From positions 1 through 11,073 of the forward strand of contig JBBKVQ010000134.1 in NCBI GenBank assembly GCA_037968515.1: a DNA stretch of 11,073 nucleotides, given 5' to 3'. Positions 1-6,712 of this stretch are shown here, one piece after another; the first letter of the stretch is position 1; each line of letters begins with the position of its first letter. Source of the DNA: JBFFMO01 sp037968515. Lineage in GTDB: Bacteria; Myxococcota_A; Bradymonadia; Bradymonadales; Bradymonadaceae. Below the pieces are notes generated by a model. It ran no database searches, was not told the origin of the DNA, and saw only the letters and a list, made by a program, of their open reading frames with translations. Position numbers and translations under genes: made by a program.

Positions 1-191
1 CCCCTTCAACGGCATGAACAGTGCGAGCGCAAGAATCGCAACCAGAACGACCGCGATATGGGCGGCGATTTTGTTGTCTCTTTTGACGCCAAAAGAACAG
101 AGCCCAAGCATAATTCCCATGCCATCGGGATGAGCGCGCTATTGGAAGGGGTATCTGACCCAAGATAGCCCCAGGCCGACATGGTGATGAG
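1..191 (-). pseudogene. Duplicated, frameshifted fragment of a small membrane-protein gene
   Basis: Positions 1-191 match 3695-3886, inside the intact minus-strand membrane-protein gene at 3560-3925, with only three differences. There is a C/T difference at 80 (Lys51 to Arg), loss of one C in the CCCC run at 116-118 (a frameshift near codon 38), and a T/C difference at 185 (Ala16 to Thr). The copy covers codons 14-77 of the parent; codons 1-13 with the start and ribosome binding site are missing. Similarity stops abruptly at 191, where a different gene remnant begins. The left end is cut by the window, so the copy may run further. It cannot make the parent protein as it stands. The single-base loss in a homopolymer could be a sequencing error, but the missing 5' end could not. 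Confidence 0.88.
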
Positions 192-564
192 GAACCGCTT
201 TCTTCTTCACACCCGGTCTTGAGCTACGCACTGGGTTCATTCCATTATTGACCGGTCCCAATCAGATTAGCCCTCAGGTGCGCTTAGGAATGGCATGGCA
301 GGGCAATCATGAAGACTCTGATGAGTCGCCTTCGACCAGACAAATGTCCGACCTTAAACTCCAAGCGATCCTGGGATATCGCTGGGCTTTTGAGTTTGGA
401 TTGGACACGAGGACGCGATGCGTTTTGGAATCGATGTGACGTCGGCGGGTTTGCTTCGCCTGACGGAGCCTGTCTTCGTACCTAACGTCTTGACGGGCAT
501 CGTCGATGTCAATCGAGACGGAAGTGTGGACCGAGTCGGTTTCACACTCGGAGTTGGGTTTTAA
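192..564 (+). pseudogene. Truncated, frameshifted outer-membrane beta-barrel protein (C-terminal part)
   Basis: The frame beginning at 191 is open to 439 and reads as alternating polar/hydrophobic strands (for example LGYRWAFEFGLDTRTR). A second frame takes over at about 418 and continues the same style (MRFGIDVTSAGLLRL), ending in VGFTLGVGF and a TAA at 562-564. A terminal Phe after an alternating strand is the usual C-terminal signal of outer-membrane barrels. The two halves are joined by a net one-base loss (or two-base gain) around 412-421. The second frame has a stop at 391-393, so neither frame alone is the gene. No start codon, signal peptide or ribosome binding site lies upstream, because the remnant meets the duplicated fragment at 191/192. 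It is probably the tail of a barrel gene whose front was lost in the rearrangement. The barrel assignment is by style only. Confidence 0.6.
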
Positions 565-604
565 GAACAGGTCCTGTCTGGACAACGAATGATGTCGAGC
601 CGAG

Positions 605-829
605 CTACGGTGTGCACACCCCGTCGATCTCAAACTCGATGGCATCAAATCCAGTAGGGTCAGTCGCATCCTCAGCGCGTTCCAGAAACTCGCCCGTGAA
701 GACGTAAAGCGTGCCCGACCCCTGGATCGTGGTTCCGTCGGATGCCGCGGTGGGAAAAGGCACCTCTAGATTCTGCGCCGAAGCGTTTCGGGCATCGGGA
801 CTTGATGTGATATGTTTGGGCAGTGAGTT
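605..829 (-). pseudogene. C-terminal fragment of an unrecognised protein
   Basis: The minus frame ending at the TAG at 605-607 reads as ordinary protein over its last 60-70 residues, with stretches such as GSGTLYVFTGEFLERAED and FDAIEFEIDGVCTP. It has no plausible start: there is no ATG in frame in this part, and upstream the frame runs into the antisense of the lipoprotein gene at 852. The upper boundary is therefore a guess. It most likely is the remaining 3' end of a gene whose front has been lost, next to two other remnants (1-191 and 192-564). I do not recognise a family. It could also be a chance open frame; the acidic, strand-like composition is the only argument against that. Confidence 0.35.
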
Positions 830-851
830 TGGAATTCTGCACAGGTGATTC

Positions 852-2381
852 GTGAAGATTTGTATGGTTTTATTCGCCGCGGCACTCCTTTTGGCATGCG
901 GAGACAGCTCAAACCCAAAGGCCAGCAACCAGAACAATGCCAACAATGCTAACAACATTGACGTCAATAATCGCGCGGACATGGGGCAGAACAACGGAGA
1001 TGTGGGAGGCGGGTTCGAGTGCGACCCCGCAACCCATTGTACAGGCGACAGATTCATCTGTGGGCGCCATGACATACCCGAATGTGGGTCCGTCGATTGC
1101 GGCGAGTGCCAGTACGTACGCGTTGAAGCCGGCGCCGGCGATGTCGTGGCAGATGTCAATCGAGCTATTCATGTAGCTTACCAAGCGGATGGCGCAATCT
1201 GGTATAGCCCTTCAGATTCCGCGGCCCTGGCCCCAGAGCAGGTCTCGGAAATGGGTGCGGGTAACCCACCTGTTCTTCACGTTGCTGCCGACGGTTCGAT
1301 TCATGTCGTTTGGGGAGATACCATGGCATTCTATGCCACGAGAGGACCGGAAGACACCACGTGGACAACCTTTGAGTTGGGCTCCATTGGCGACTACCCA
1401 GAGTTTGGGATTACATCCGACGCCGAAGGCGCCATCCATGTGGTTTTCGTGGGAGAGGATTCGACGACCCGCGCAAAGGAGCTTTTTCACTCAACGCGGA
1501 CAACTGGCGATTTTGCGACCCAGAGTGTCGACCTTGGAGCGGGAATCGCGTCATACCCCATGGCGTTGGCCAGAAGCGAGTCAGGCGCAATAACGGTCGC
1601 AGTCCGGACTCATTCGACGGTTACCATTCTAGACCTGATCGATGGGCAGTTTGCGGTGGATGAAACGGCCCCTGCATTCCGTGACGTGCCGCGCGCTGAT
1701 TTCATCGCCGGTTTGTCCGCTGCCTATACGTCGGATGGTGTCTATCATTTGGTCGGGCAGACAGGAGACAGAACGCTTCGCAGCGGGGCGCACGGTCACT
1801 ACCTGAAGCGTGCCAACGCAGCTTGGGAACTTCTTGAATACCCGGCGTTCGAAGGCCTTGAGATAGCTGCAGGGCCTGAGCAACAACTTCATCGGGTAAC
1901 TCAGGGTCCCACCTATTCTCGTTTTCTTGAGAATGACGATCTCTACCTAGGTTCAGAAGATAGATGTGGAGACGGGCACCTTCGGATGGCTATCGATGCC
2001 AACGACCAGCCTCACATCATCTATAGCGACCTGTGCGCAAACGCCTACATGACACCTATCGCGAAGTATCCGACGAACTTCCACGAAGACTGCGAGGCCG
2101 CCATCAATGTCCTGTGCGGGCAGGCATGTAGTTGTGGCGGGGAAGATTGCTGCTTCAAAACAGAAGGCGGTTCTAGATCGATTTGCAATGGGTCCGAGCA
2201 AGGATGTCAGGAGCGTTATCGCCGCAGCTCCTGCACGGATCGCGCAGCCGACCCCCTGCTGCTGGCCGATTGCATGTCGGTGATCGAGGCCCCCTCAATG
2301 TGTACAGAAGCCAGCGCAGACCCGCCGCACTGGCTCATGGCCCAGGCGTGCTTCCGGATGTTGTACCCCGAGGAACAATAG
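852..2381 (+). CDS. Surface lipoprotein: Asn-rich spacer, propeller-like repeats, Cys-rich C-terminal domain
   Basis: This is a 509-residue lipoprotein. The GTG at 852 is chosen because AGGTGA (843-848) lies just upstream; the ATG at 864 would be too far from it and would remove Lys2. The signal peptide ends in a lipobox LLLA-Cys16 with Gly at +2, which predicts the outer membrane. Residues 21-50 are an Asn-rich flexible spacer. Residues 57-86 hold six cysteines. Residues 100-395 contain repeated beta segments ending in phrases such as RAIHVAYQADG, DGSIHVVWGD, EGAIHVVFVG and QPHIIYSDL, which resemble BNR/sialidase-like propeller blades without a recognisable catalytic site. Residues 414-500 carry twelve cysteines, presumably disulphide bonded. 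A substrate or ligand is not evident. A barrel protein gene follows 62 bp downstream in the same direction, so the two may be co-transcribed. Confidence 0.88.
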   Translation: MKICMVLFAAALLLACGDSSNPKASNQNNANNANNIDVNNRADMGQNNGDVGGGFECDPATHCTGDRFICGRHDIPECGSVDCGECQYVRVEAGAGDVVADVNRAIHVAYQADGAIWYSPSDSAALAPEQVSEMGAGNPPVLHVAADGSIHVVWGDTMAFYATRGPEDTTWTTFELGSIGDYPEFGITSDAEGAIHVVFVGEDSTTRAKELFHSTRTTGDFATQSVDLGAGIASYPMALARSESGAITVAVRTHSTVTILDLIDGQFAVDETAPAFRDVPRADFIAGLSAAYTSDGVYHLVGQTGDRTLRSGAHGHYLKRANAAWELLEYPAFEGLEIAAGPEQQLHRVTQGPTYSRFLENDDLYLGSEDRCGDGHLRMAIDANDQPHIIYSDLCANAYMTPIAKYPTNFHEDCEAAINVLCGQACSCGGEDCCFKTEGGSRSICNGSEQGCQERYRRSSCTDRAADPLLLADCMSVIEAPSMCTEASADPPHWLMAQACFRMLYPEEQ

Positions 2382-2443
2382 AGCCGAGCAATCCTGCCTC
2401 CTAATCAAGTGGCGTTGTTTTTCGTCCTATCCACGGTGCATCG

Positions 2444-3124
2444 ATGAGATCAGTTCCAGCCAGCGTCTTTATCCTCCTCACTTTCATATTCGTTCAGAAT
2501 GCAGAGGCCTTTGACTACGATTTCCGTTTGGATTCAGGCCTCGTATTCAGTCATTTTGAACAACAGGTCAAGACCGAGGTCGGCGGAGAAAAAGGCGAGA
2601 AAATTGTCGAGGATACAGAGTTCGGCTTGCAGCTAATTTCTACATGGAATGTCTGGAAGTTCTTGGACCTGGGCCTCTACGCTCAACTGGATATGGGGAA
2701 CCGCACCGCCGCGACCTTCGACGGGTTTGACGACCAAGGCCGTACCCAGATTACCGGCCAAGTCGGTGGCAGTTACACCGAATTCTGGTTTGGGCCGCTG
2801 ATCCGTGCGGGATGGAAGTCATTGTTTCTGGAGCTTGCGTATGGTGCCGTTGGTGTTCGGGCAGACGACGCTCGCTCAGACCTAGCGACCGAGGATGGCG
2901 ATACTGAGAGCGCGCTGCATACCTCGCCAACGATCGCTTGGATGGCAGGGCTGGGAGGCATGTTCGAGGTCTACAACAACCTGAGTATTGTTCTAAAGAT
3001 CGAGTACCGTGTCCGATACTATGATTCCCGCGGAGGCGCGCCTTTCGCAAACGAGGTTGTTCATGGGACACAGAACCTCACACCGTTCTTGGGGGTCGCC
3101 TGGACCCCTACGTTGCTCGACTGA
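2444..3124 (+). CDS. Outer-membrane beta-barrel protein, OmpA/OmpW-size
   Basis: The product has 226 residues. An N-terminal signal peptide (hydrophobic core about residues 8-17, likely cleavage after AEA at 20-22) is followed by a mature chain starting FDYDF. The mature part alternates hydrophobic and polar residues in strands (LGLYAQLDMG, SLFLELAYGAVGV, LSIVLKIEYRVRYYD) separated by acidic, Gly-rich loops, as in eight-stranded barrel families (general outer-membrane beta-barrel fold). It ends in ...TPTLLD rather than a terminal Phe, which is slightly atypical for BAM recognition. No strong ribosome binding site precedes the ATG at 2444, so translation may depend on the upstream lipoprotein gene, which ends at 2381. 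The exact function is not predictable; pore, structural anchor or partner of the lipoprotein are all possible. Confidence 0.82.
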   Translation: MRSVPASVFILLTFIFVQNAEAFDYDFRLDSGLVFSHFEQQVKTEVGGEKGEKIVEDTEFGLQLISTWNVWKFLDLGLYAQLDMGNRTAATFDGFDDQGRTQITGQVGGSYTEFWFGPLIRAGWKSLFLELAYGAVGVRADDARSDLATEDGDTESALHTSPTIAWMAGLGGMFEVYNNLSIVLKIEYRVRYYDSRGGAPFANEVVHGTQNLTPFLGVAWTPTLLD

Positions 3125-3228
3125 CACAGGCCGGCCCAGCACACCCCAAAGAAGTGAGCGCAAAGAACCAAACCCGCCTGTCACTTCTGACTGCGTTTAC
3201 TTTTAATTCTTTGGTGAGACCGGCGCAA

Positions 3229-3253
3229 GCAATCCCTCTTGAAGAAGGATTGC
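3229..3253. repeat. 25-nt near-perfect palindrome
   Basis: Arms GCAATCC (3229-3235) and GGATTGC (3247-3253) are perfectly complementary. Inside them TCTT (3237-3240) and AAGA (3242-3245) also mirror each other about the G at 3241, with only the C3236/A3246 pair broken. There is no T-run on either side, so a classical terminator is unlikely. It lies between the end of the barrel gene and a minus-strand remnant, and could be an operator or a structured RNA element. Confidence 0.5.
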
Positions 3254-3255
3254 GG

Positions 3256-3537
3256 TCAGAAAGCGACACGAGGCGTCGCATCACACATCCCAGTGGTCGC
3301 GTTGCAGATTCCAACGTTGCATTGGTCGCCACATGCTGTTCCCGCGCCGGTAGGAGTGCCTCCGCATGCGCCAGCTGTACAGACATCGTTTTCAGTGCAT
3401 GGGTTGGTGTCGTCACATGCCGACGCTCGTCCAGTGATGGAGACGACTGGTAGTCCGCTTGTATGCTTTAGATTTTGGCATAGAAGCCACCCCGCGCTGC
3501 CAAAATCCGCTGCCTCTCCAGTCTTTCGCGCAGCCAT
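3256..3537 (-). pseudogene. Remnant of a cysteine-rich repeat protein
   Basis: The minus-strand frame encodes 93 residues. Its second half carries closely spaced cysteines in the pattern CDDTNPCTENDVCTAGACGG, then further pairs (ACGDQCNVGIC, GMCD), typical of the large secreted Cys-rich proteins common in Myxococcota and relatives. The first 38 or so residues look unrelated, have no signal peptide, and the ATG at 3535-3537 follows a stop codon directly with no ribosome binding site. The frame stops soon after the last Cys. This fits one or two repeat units left over from a much larger gene, read in a shortened frame. An actual small Cys-rich protein made from this frame cannot be ruled out, but cytoplasmic expression of such a cysteine pattern would be odd. 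Confidence 0.5.
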
Positions 3538-3559
3538 TTAAGAATCGTCTGAGTCAAAG

Positions 3560-3925
3560 CTAGCCGGCATCCGCTGCTTTGCGGTTACGACGCGCTTGAA
3601 TGAAAGACCGAATGTAAATCACCAAGGTACTGATAAGCGCTACTTCCATAATCGATACGCGGGTGAGGGCTATCATGTCGCCGCGGCCGTACGACCCCTT
3701 CAACGGCATGAACAGTGCGAGCGCAAGAATCGCAACCAGAACGACCGCGATATGGGCGGCGATTTTGTTGTCTTTTTTGACGCCAAAAGAACAGAGCCCA
3801 AGCATAATTCCCCATGCCATCGGGATGAGCGCGCTATTGGAAGGGGTATCTGACCCAAGATAGCCCCAGGCCGACATGGCGATGAGCACGACTGAGAGGA
3901 TAATTGTGGCAAGATAGGGTTTCAT
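3560..3925 (-). CDS. Small integral membrane protein with four predicted helices, unknown function
   Basis: The product has 121 residues and four hydrophobic segments, at about residues 4-23, 31-48, 55-73 and 85-105. A KKDNK cluster (50-54) lies between helices 2 and 3, and the C-terminal tail is strongly basic (ARRNRK), which suggests a cytoplasmic end. The start is supported by GAGGT (complement of 3930-3934) four bases before the ATG. I recognise no named family or catalytic motif. Codons 14-77 are duplicated almost exactly at 1-191, where the reading frame is broken, so this is the intact copy. The gene is divergent from the START-protein gene at 4071, with 145 bp between the start codons that must hold both promoters. 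Confidence 0.78.
   Translation of the reverse strand: MKPYLATIILSVVLIAMSAWGYLGSDTPSNSALIPMAWGIMLGLCSFGVKKDNKIAAHIAVVLVAILALALFMPLKGSYGRGDMIALTRVSIMEVALISTLVIYIRSFIQARRNRKAADAG
3695..3886. repeat. Second copy of the 191/192-bp duplicated segment
   Basis: This is the in-gene partner of the segment at 1-191, in the same orientation, about 3.7 kb away and roughly 98% identical (two substitutions and one base indel). The right boundary is sharp at 191/3886. The left boundary is not visible because the other copy reaches the window edge. No inverted repeats or target-site duplication mark the ends, so it does not look like a mobile element. Confidence 0.9.
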
Positions 3926-4070
3926 GTCGACCTCGATGATTGATGTAAACGTTCATTGGATGCGCTGGCGTCGAATATTGGTGTATATCGGCGAACGTGA
4001 ATCTCAGACGTTATTGGGGGCATCCACTTAGGCGTGCTTGTCCGCTGCCTACCCTCGCACAGGTGAAACC

Positions 4071-4697
4071 ATGAGTCATTCGCTACAAAAACTAGCCGTG
4101 GGATTTATCTGCGTCGTCGTGGCGACTGGTTTCGCGTACTCGGGATGGCAGAGCGGTCCGTGGGAGAAGGTCGACGAAAGCAATGGCATTCAGGTCTTTC
4201 GTAACGAAGACGCCAGCGACATAAACGCATTCCGCGCCGATGTTATAATCAAGGCGGACCGCGACGCAGTGATGAAGGTCGTGAACGACCAGCAAAGAGC
4301 CGCACGCCGTGACGGCACCAAAAAGTACAAGGTTCTGTTCGACGATGGCGCGACGACACGGGTGTACCAGCAGATCTCGCGCCCAGTGTTGGGCACCCGA
4401 GAATTCACCGCAATCGGCAACATCTTCCGCGGCGTGGACACGGATGCTCCGTCGGGCTTCACGTTTGCGATGACCGAGAACGGACCGGATGACCCAGACG
4501 TCGACCGCCTCGCAAGAATGGAAGGATCTTTCGTTGCGACCCCGCTGGGCAACAATCGAACCCGGCTCTCTTACCGAATGTTGCTCGAACCTGGGACGTG
4601 GATCCCAAATATTCTGCTACGAGGCGCGCTCCAAGACGCTGCCGTCGACGTGGTCGATCAAATCCGCAAAGATGTCGAGGCAGCGCCAAAAAACTAG
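4071..4697 (+). CDS. Exported START/SRPBCC-type lipid-binding domain protein
   Basis: The product has 208 residues from the ATG at 4071. This start is chosen over the in-frame TTG at 4038 because AGGTGAA (4061-4067) sits at the right distance. Residues 5-22 form a hydrophobic signal or anchor, with a possible cleavage at AYS/G (22-25). Residues 29-200 resemble a START-like helix-grip domain: an opening WEKVDESNGIQVF strand, a helix after KADRDAVMKV, central strands (TRVYQQISRP, REFTAIGNIF), and a long amphipathic C-terminal helix (about 185-203) that would close the hydrophobic pocket. Such domains bind lipids, sterols or polyketides; the ligand here is unknown. It would act in the periplasm or at the outer face of the inner membrane. 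The next gene starts 14 bp after its stop, indicating co-transcription. Confidence 0.82.
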   Translation: MSHSLQKLAVGFICVVVATGFAYSGWQSGPWEKVDESNGIQVFRNEDASDINAFRADVIIKADRDAVMKVVNDQQRAARRDGTKKYKVLFDDGATTRVYQQISRPVLGTREFTAIGNIFRGVDTDAPSGFTFAMTENGPDDPDVDRLARMEGSFVATPLGNNRTRLSYRMLLEPGTWIPNILLRGALQDAAVDVVDQIRKDVEAAPKN

Positions 4698-4711
4698 TCT
4701 TTGGGCATCAC

Positions 4712-5116
4712 ATGTTAATCCTGCAACTCATCCTCACCAGCATGCTCGCCGGCCTATGTTGGACCATTCAAGTCGTGGTCTACCCGCAGTTTGCGAACGT
4801 CCCTTCACACTTCGCGGCGTATCACGGGGCACACATGACGCGGATTACATGGGTTGTCGCCCCATTGATGCTGGGCGAGTTGGTACTGGGCGGGCTGATG
4901 GTCGCCCAGCTTGGGACCGCGGTGGCGTGGGGATTGGCCGCGCTTACGGGTTTGGTCTGGCTGTCGACCGCTCTGATTCAGGTCCCCTTGCATAGTCGGC
5001 TTGAGGCCGAAGGGCTGGACTTAGCGGTCGTTCAGCAGCTCGTCCGGAGCAACTGGATCCGCACCGGTGCTTGGACCGCTCGGGTGGTCGGCTTGGCGTG
5101 GCTGGCGGTGGGCTGA
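4712..5116 (+). CDS. Conserved four-helix membrane protein of unknown function
   Basis: The product has 134 residues from the ATG at 4712; the same frame is open further upstream, but only as a shadow of the preceding gene. Four hydrophobic segments lie at about 1-22, 46-66, 70-90 and 117-133. Polar residues that look conserved in character sit at helix ends: W17 and Q20, Y24-P25, H38 and H41, Q90-V-P-L-H94, and N114-W115-I-R117-T118. These could form a ligand or metal site in the membrane, but I know of no assigned function. It follows the START-protein gene by 14 bp and precedes the photolyase-like gene by 100 bp, on the same strand. The context suggests work with one or both neighbours, for example handling a lipid or pigment; this is inference only. 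Confidence 0.78.
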   Translation: MLILQLILTSMLAGLCWTIQVVVYPQFANVPSHFAAYHGAHMTRITWVVAPLMLGELVLGGLMVAQLGTAVAWGLAALTGLVWLSTALIQVPLHSRLEAEGLDLAVVQQLVRSNWIRTGAWTARVVGLAWLAVG

Positions 5117-5216
5117 CTTCGTCGTCGCAGCCCGCGAAAAGCCAGTCGGGATCTCCGCACAGAAAACTCCAACGCATCAACGAACCGCGGCGCGCATCCG
5201 AAACGCGGAGGTAAAA

Positions 5217-6704
5217 ATGGGAATTCAGGTCGTTTGGTTGAAACGGGATTTGCGCCTCGCAGATCATCGCCCGCTGGTCGAGGCAGCATCTCGCGGGGCC
5301 TTGGTGTTGTTGTACATCTACGAGCCTAGTATCGCGGCCGCCCCGGATTATGACGGATGCCATCTCGAGTTCGTCAATCAATCATTGGAATGCCTTGATG
5401 CCGAATTGGCTGAACATTTAGGCGGCGTGACGTATCGCCTAGGCGAAGCCGTCGACGTACTCGCTCGCCTGCATGAGGCTCACGGAATCGACGGGTTGTG
5501 GAGCCACGAAGAGACCGGCAACGCGCTGACTTACGAGCGGGATAAAGCCGTCAAACGCTGGTGTCGGGCGAATAACATCCCGTGGACAGAAATCCCGCAG
5601 TTCGGCGTTTTTAGGCCGCTCGCCGGCCGAGACGGCTGGGCGAAGCGATGGGATGCATTCATGTCCGAGCGCATGGTTTCGGTGCCGTCGATGAAATTTG
5701 CGGACGTCCCGCACGAAGGGCGACGTGACGTCGCGGACCTCGGGATTGAGGTCTCGACAAAACATTCCGCCCAGGTCGGCGGGCGCGAAAACGGATTGAT
5801 CATGTTGGACGGTTTTTTGACCGAACGCGGCGTCAACTATCGCGCAGACATGTCATCGCCAGTCGAAGGTTGGGAGGGTTGCTCTCGCCTTTCGCCCCAC
5901 TTGGCCTACGGGACCGTGTCCATGCGCGAAACGTATCAAGCCACCAAACAGGCCGTCGATGCTTGGCGCGCCCGGTCCAAGGATGTCGACATCGACAAAC
6001 GCTGGTTTGGTTCCCTTTCATCATTTGAAGGGCGTCTGCACTGGCATTGCCATTTCATGCAAAAGCTCGAAGACCAGCCATCCATTGAGTACCAAAATAT
6101 GGCGCGGGCCTACGACGGCATGCGTGACCCTTATTGGAATCAGGAGTGGTTCGAGCGTTGGTGTGCCGGGCAGACAGGCTATCCGATGGTCGACGCCTGC
6201 ATGCGATGCCTGCACGAGACCGGCTGGCTCAACTTCCGTATGCGCGCGATGTTGGTCTCATTCGCAAGCTATCACCTGTTTTTGGATTGGCGGCCGACCT
6301 CACGTTATCTGGCGCGTCAATTTGTCGACTATGAGCCGGGAATTCACTACTCGCAGTTCCAAATGCAGTCTGGGGTGACCGGCATCAACACCTTGCGAAT
6401 CTACAGTCCCGCCAAACAAGTCGAAGACCAAGACCCCGAAGGCCTGTTCATCCGCAAATGGGTGCCCGAGCTGGAAAGCGTGCCGAAAGCATATCTGGCA
6501 AATCCCGAGACCATGCCAGGCCTCACCCAGCTCGAGGTCGGATGTGTGATTGGAAAGCATTACCCGGCCCCCATCGTAGACCACAAAACCGCCTACAAAA
6601 CGGCCCGTGATCGTGTTTGGGAAGTTCGAAAAACGCCCGCGGCAAAAGCCGAAGCGAAATTAGTCTATGAAAAACACGGCAGCCGAAAAAAACCGCGAAA
6701 CTAA
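5217..6704 (+). CDS. Photolyase/cryptochrome-family FAD protein, atypical clade
   Basis: The product has 495 residues. The ATG at 5217 follows a strong GGAGGT (5207-5212); the in-frame extension to 5067 overlaps the previous gene and is rejected. The N-terminal alpha/beta antenna domain begins VVWLKRDLRLADH (residues 5-17). The helical FAD domain spans about 210-480, with W276, TGYPMVDACMR (320-330), DWR (357-359) and FIRKWVPEL. Hand alignment to E. coli PhrB keeps W277 (here W276), W359 (W358), R342 (R341) and D372 (D371). It changes E274 to R273, M345 to A344, N378 to H377, W382 to F381 and W384 to M383. Class I photolyases repair UV dimers using light and FADH-; with these changes repair, a cryptochrome-like signalling role, or a different substrate are all possible. 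It ends only 8 bp from the convergent fic stop. Confidence 0.92.
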   Translation: MGIQVVWLKRDLRLADHRPLVEAASRGALVLLYIYEPSIAAAPDYDGCHLEFVNQSLECLDAELAEHLGGVTYRLGEAVDVLARLHEAHGIDGLWSHEETGNALTYERDKAVKRWCRANNIPWTEIPQFGVFRPLAGRDGWAKRWDAFMSERMVSVPSMKFADVPHEGRRDVADLGIEVSTKHSAQVGGRENGLIMLDGFLTERGVNYRADMSSPVEGWEGCSRLSPHLAYGTVSMRETYQATKQAVDAWRARSKDVDIDKRWFGSLSSFEGRLHWHCHFMQKLEDQPSIEYQNMARAYDGMRDPYWNQEWFERWCAGQTGYPMVDACMRCLHETGWLNFRMRAMLVSFASYHLFLDWRPTSRYLARQFVDYEPGIHYSQFQMQSGVTGINTLRIYSPAKQVEDQDPEGLFIRKWVPELESVPKAYLANPETMPGLTQLEVGCVIGKHYPAPIVDHKTAYKTARDRVWEVRKTPAAKAEAKLVYEKHGSRKKPRN

Positions 6705-6712
6705 TTTTAGAA

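Noticed and set aside
1..191. Insertion sequence or other mobile element as cause of the duplication
   Set aside because: No transposase, terminal inverted repeats or target-site duplication are visible at the boundary that can be seen.
307..669. 120-residue minus-strand open frame
   Set aside because: It lies across the barrel remnant and the fragment at 605, has composition rich in Arg/Ser/His typical of antisense frames, and has no ribosome binding site or recognisable domain.
3949..4017. Short direct repeats ACGTTCATTGG and ACGTTATTGG in the divergent region before the START gene
   Set aside because: They differ by an indel, are only about ten bases long and have no symmetry; chance similarity is likely.
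4038..4070. TTG start for the START-domain gene
   Set aside because: The ATG at 4071 has AGGTGAA at proper spacing and begins a clean signal peptide; the extra 11 residues would sit in front of it.
5067..5216. 50-codon upstream extension of the photolyase-like gene
   Set aside because: It overlaps the end of the preceding membrane-protein gene and has no ribosome binding site, whereas the ATG at 5217 has a strong one and starts directly at the family's N-terminal motif.
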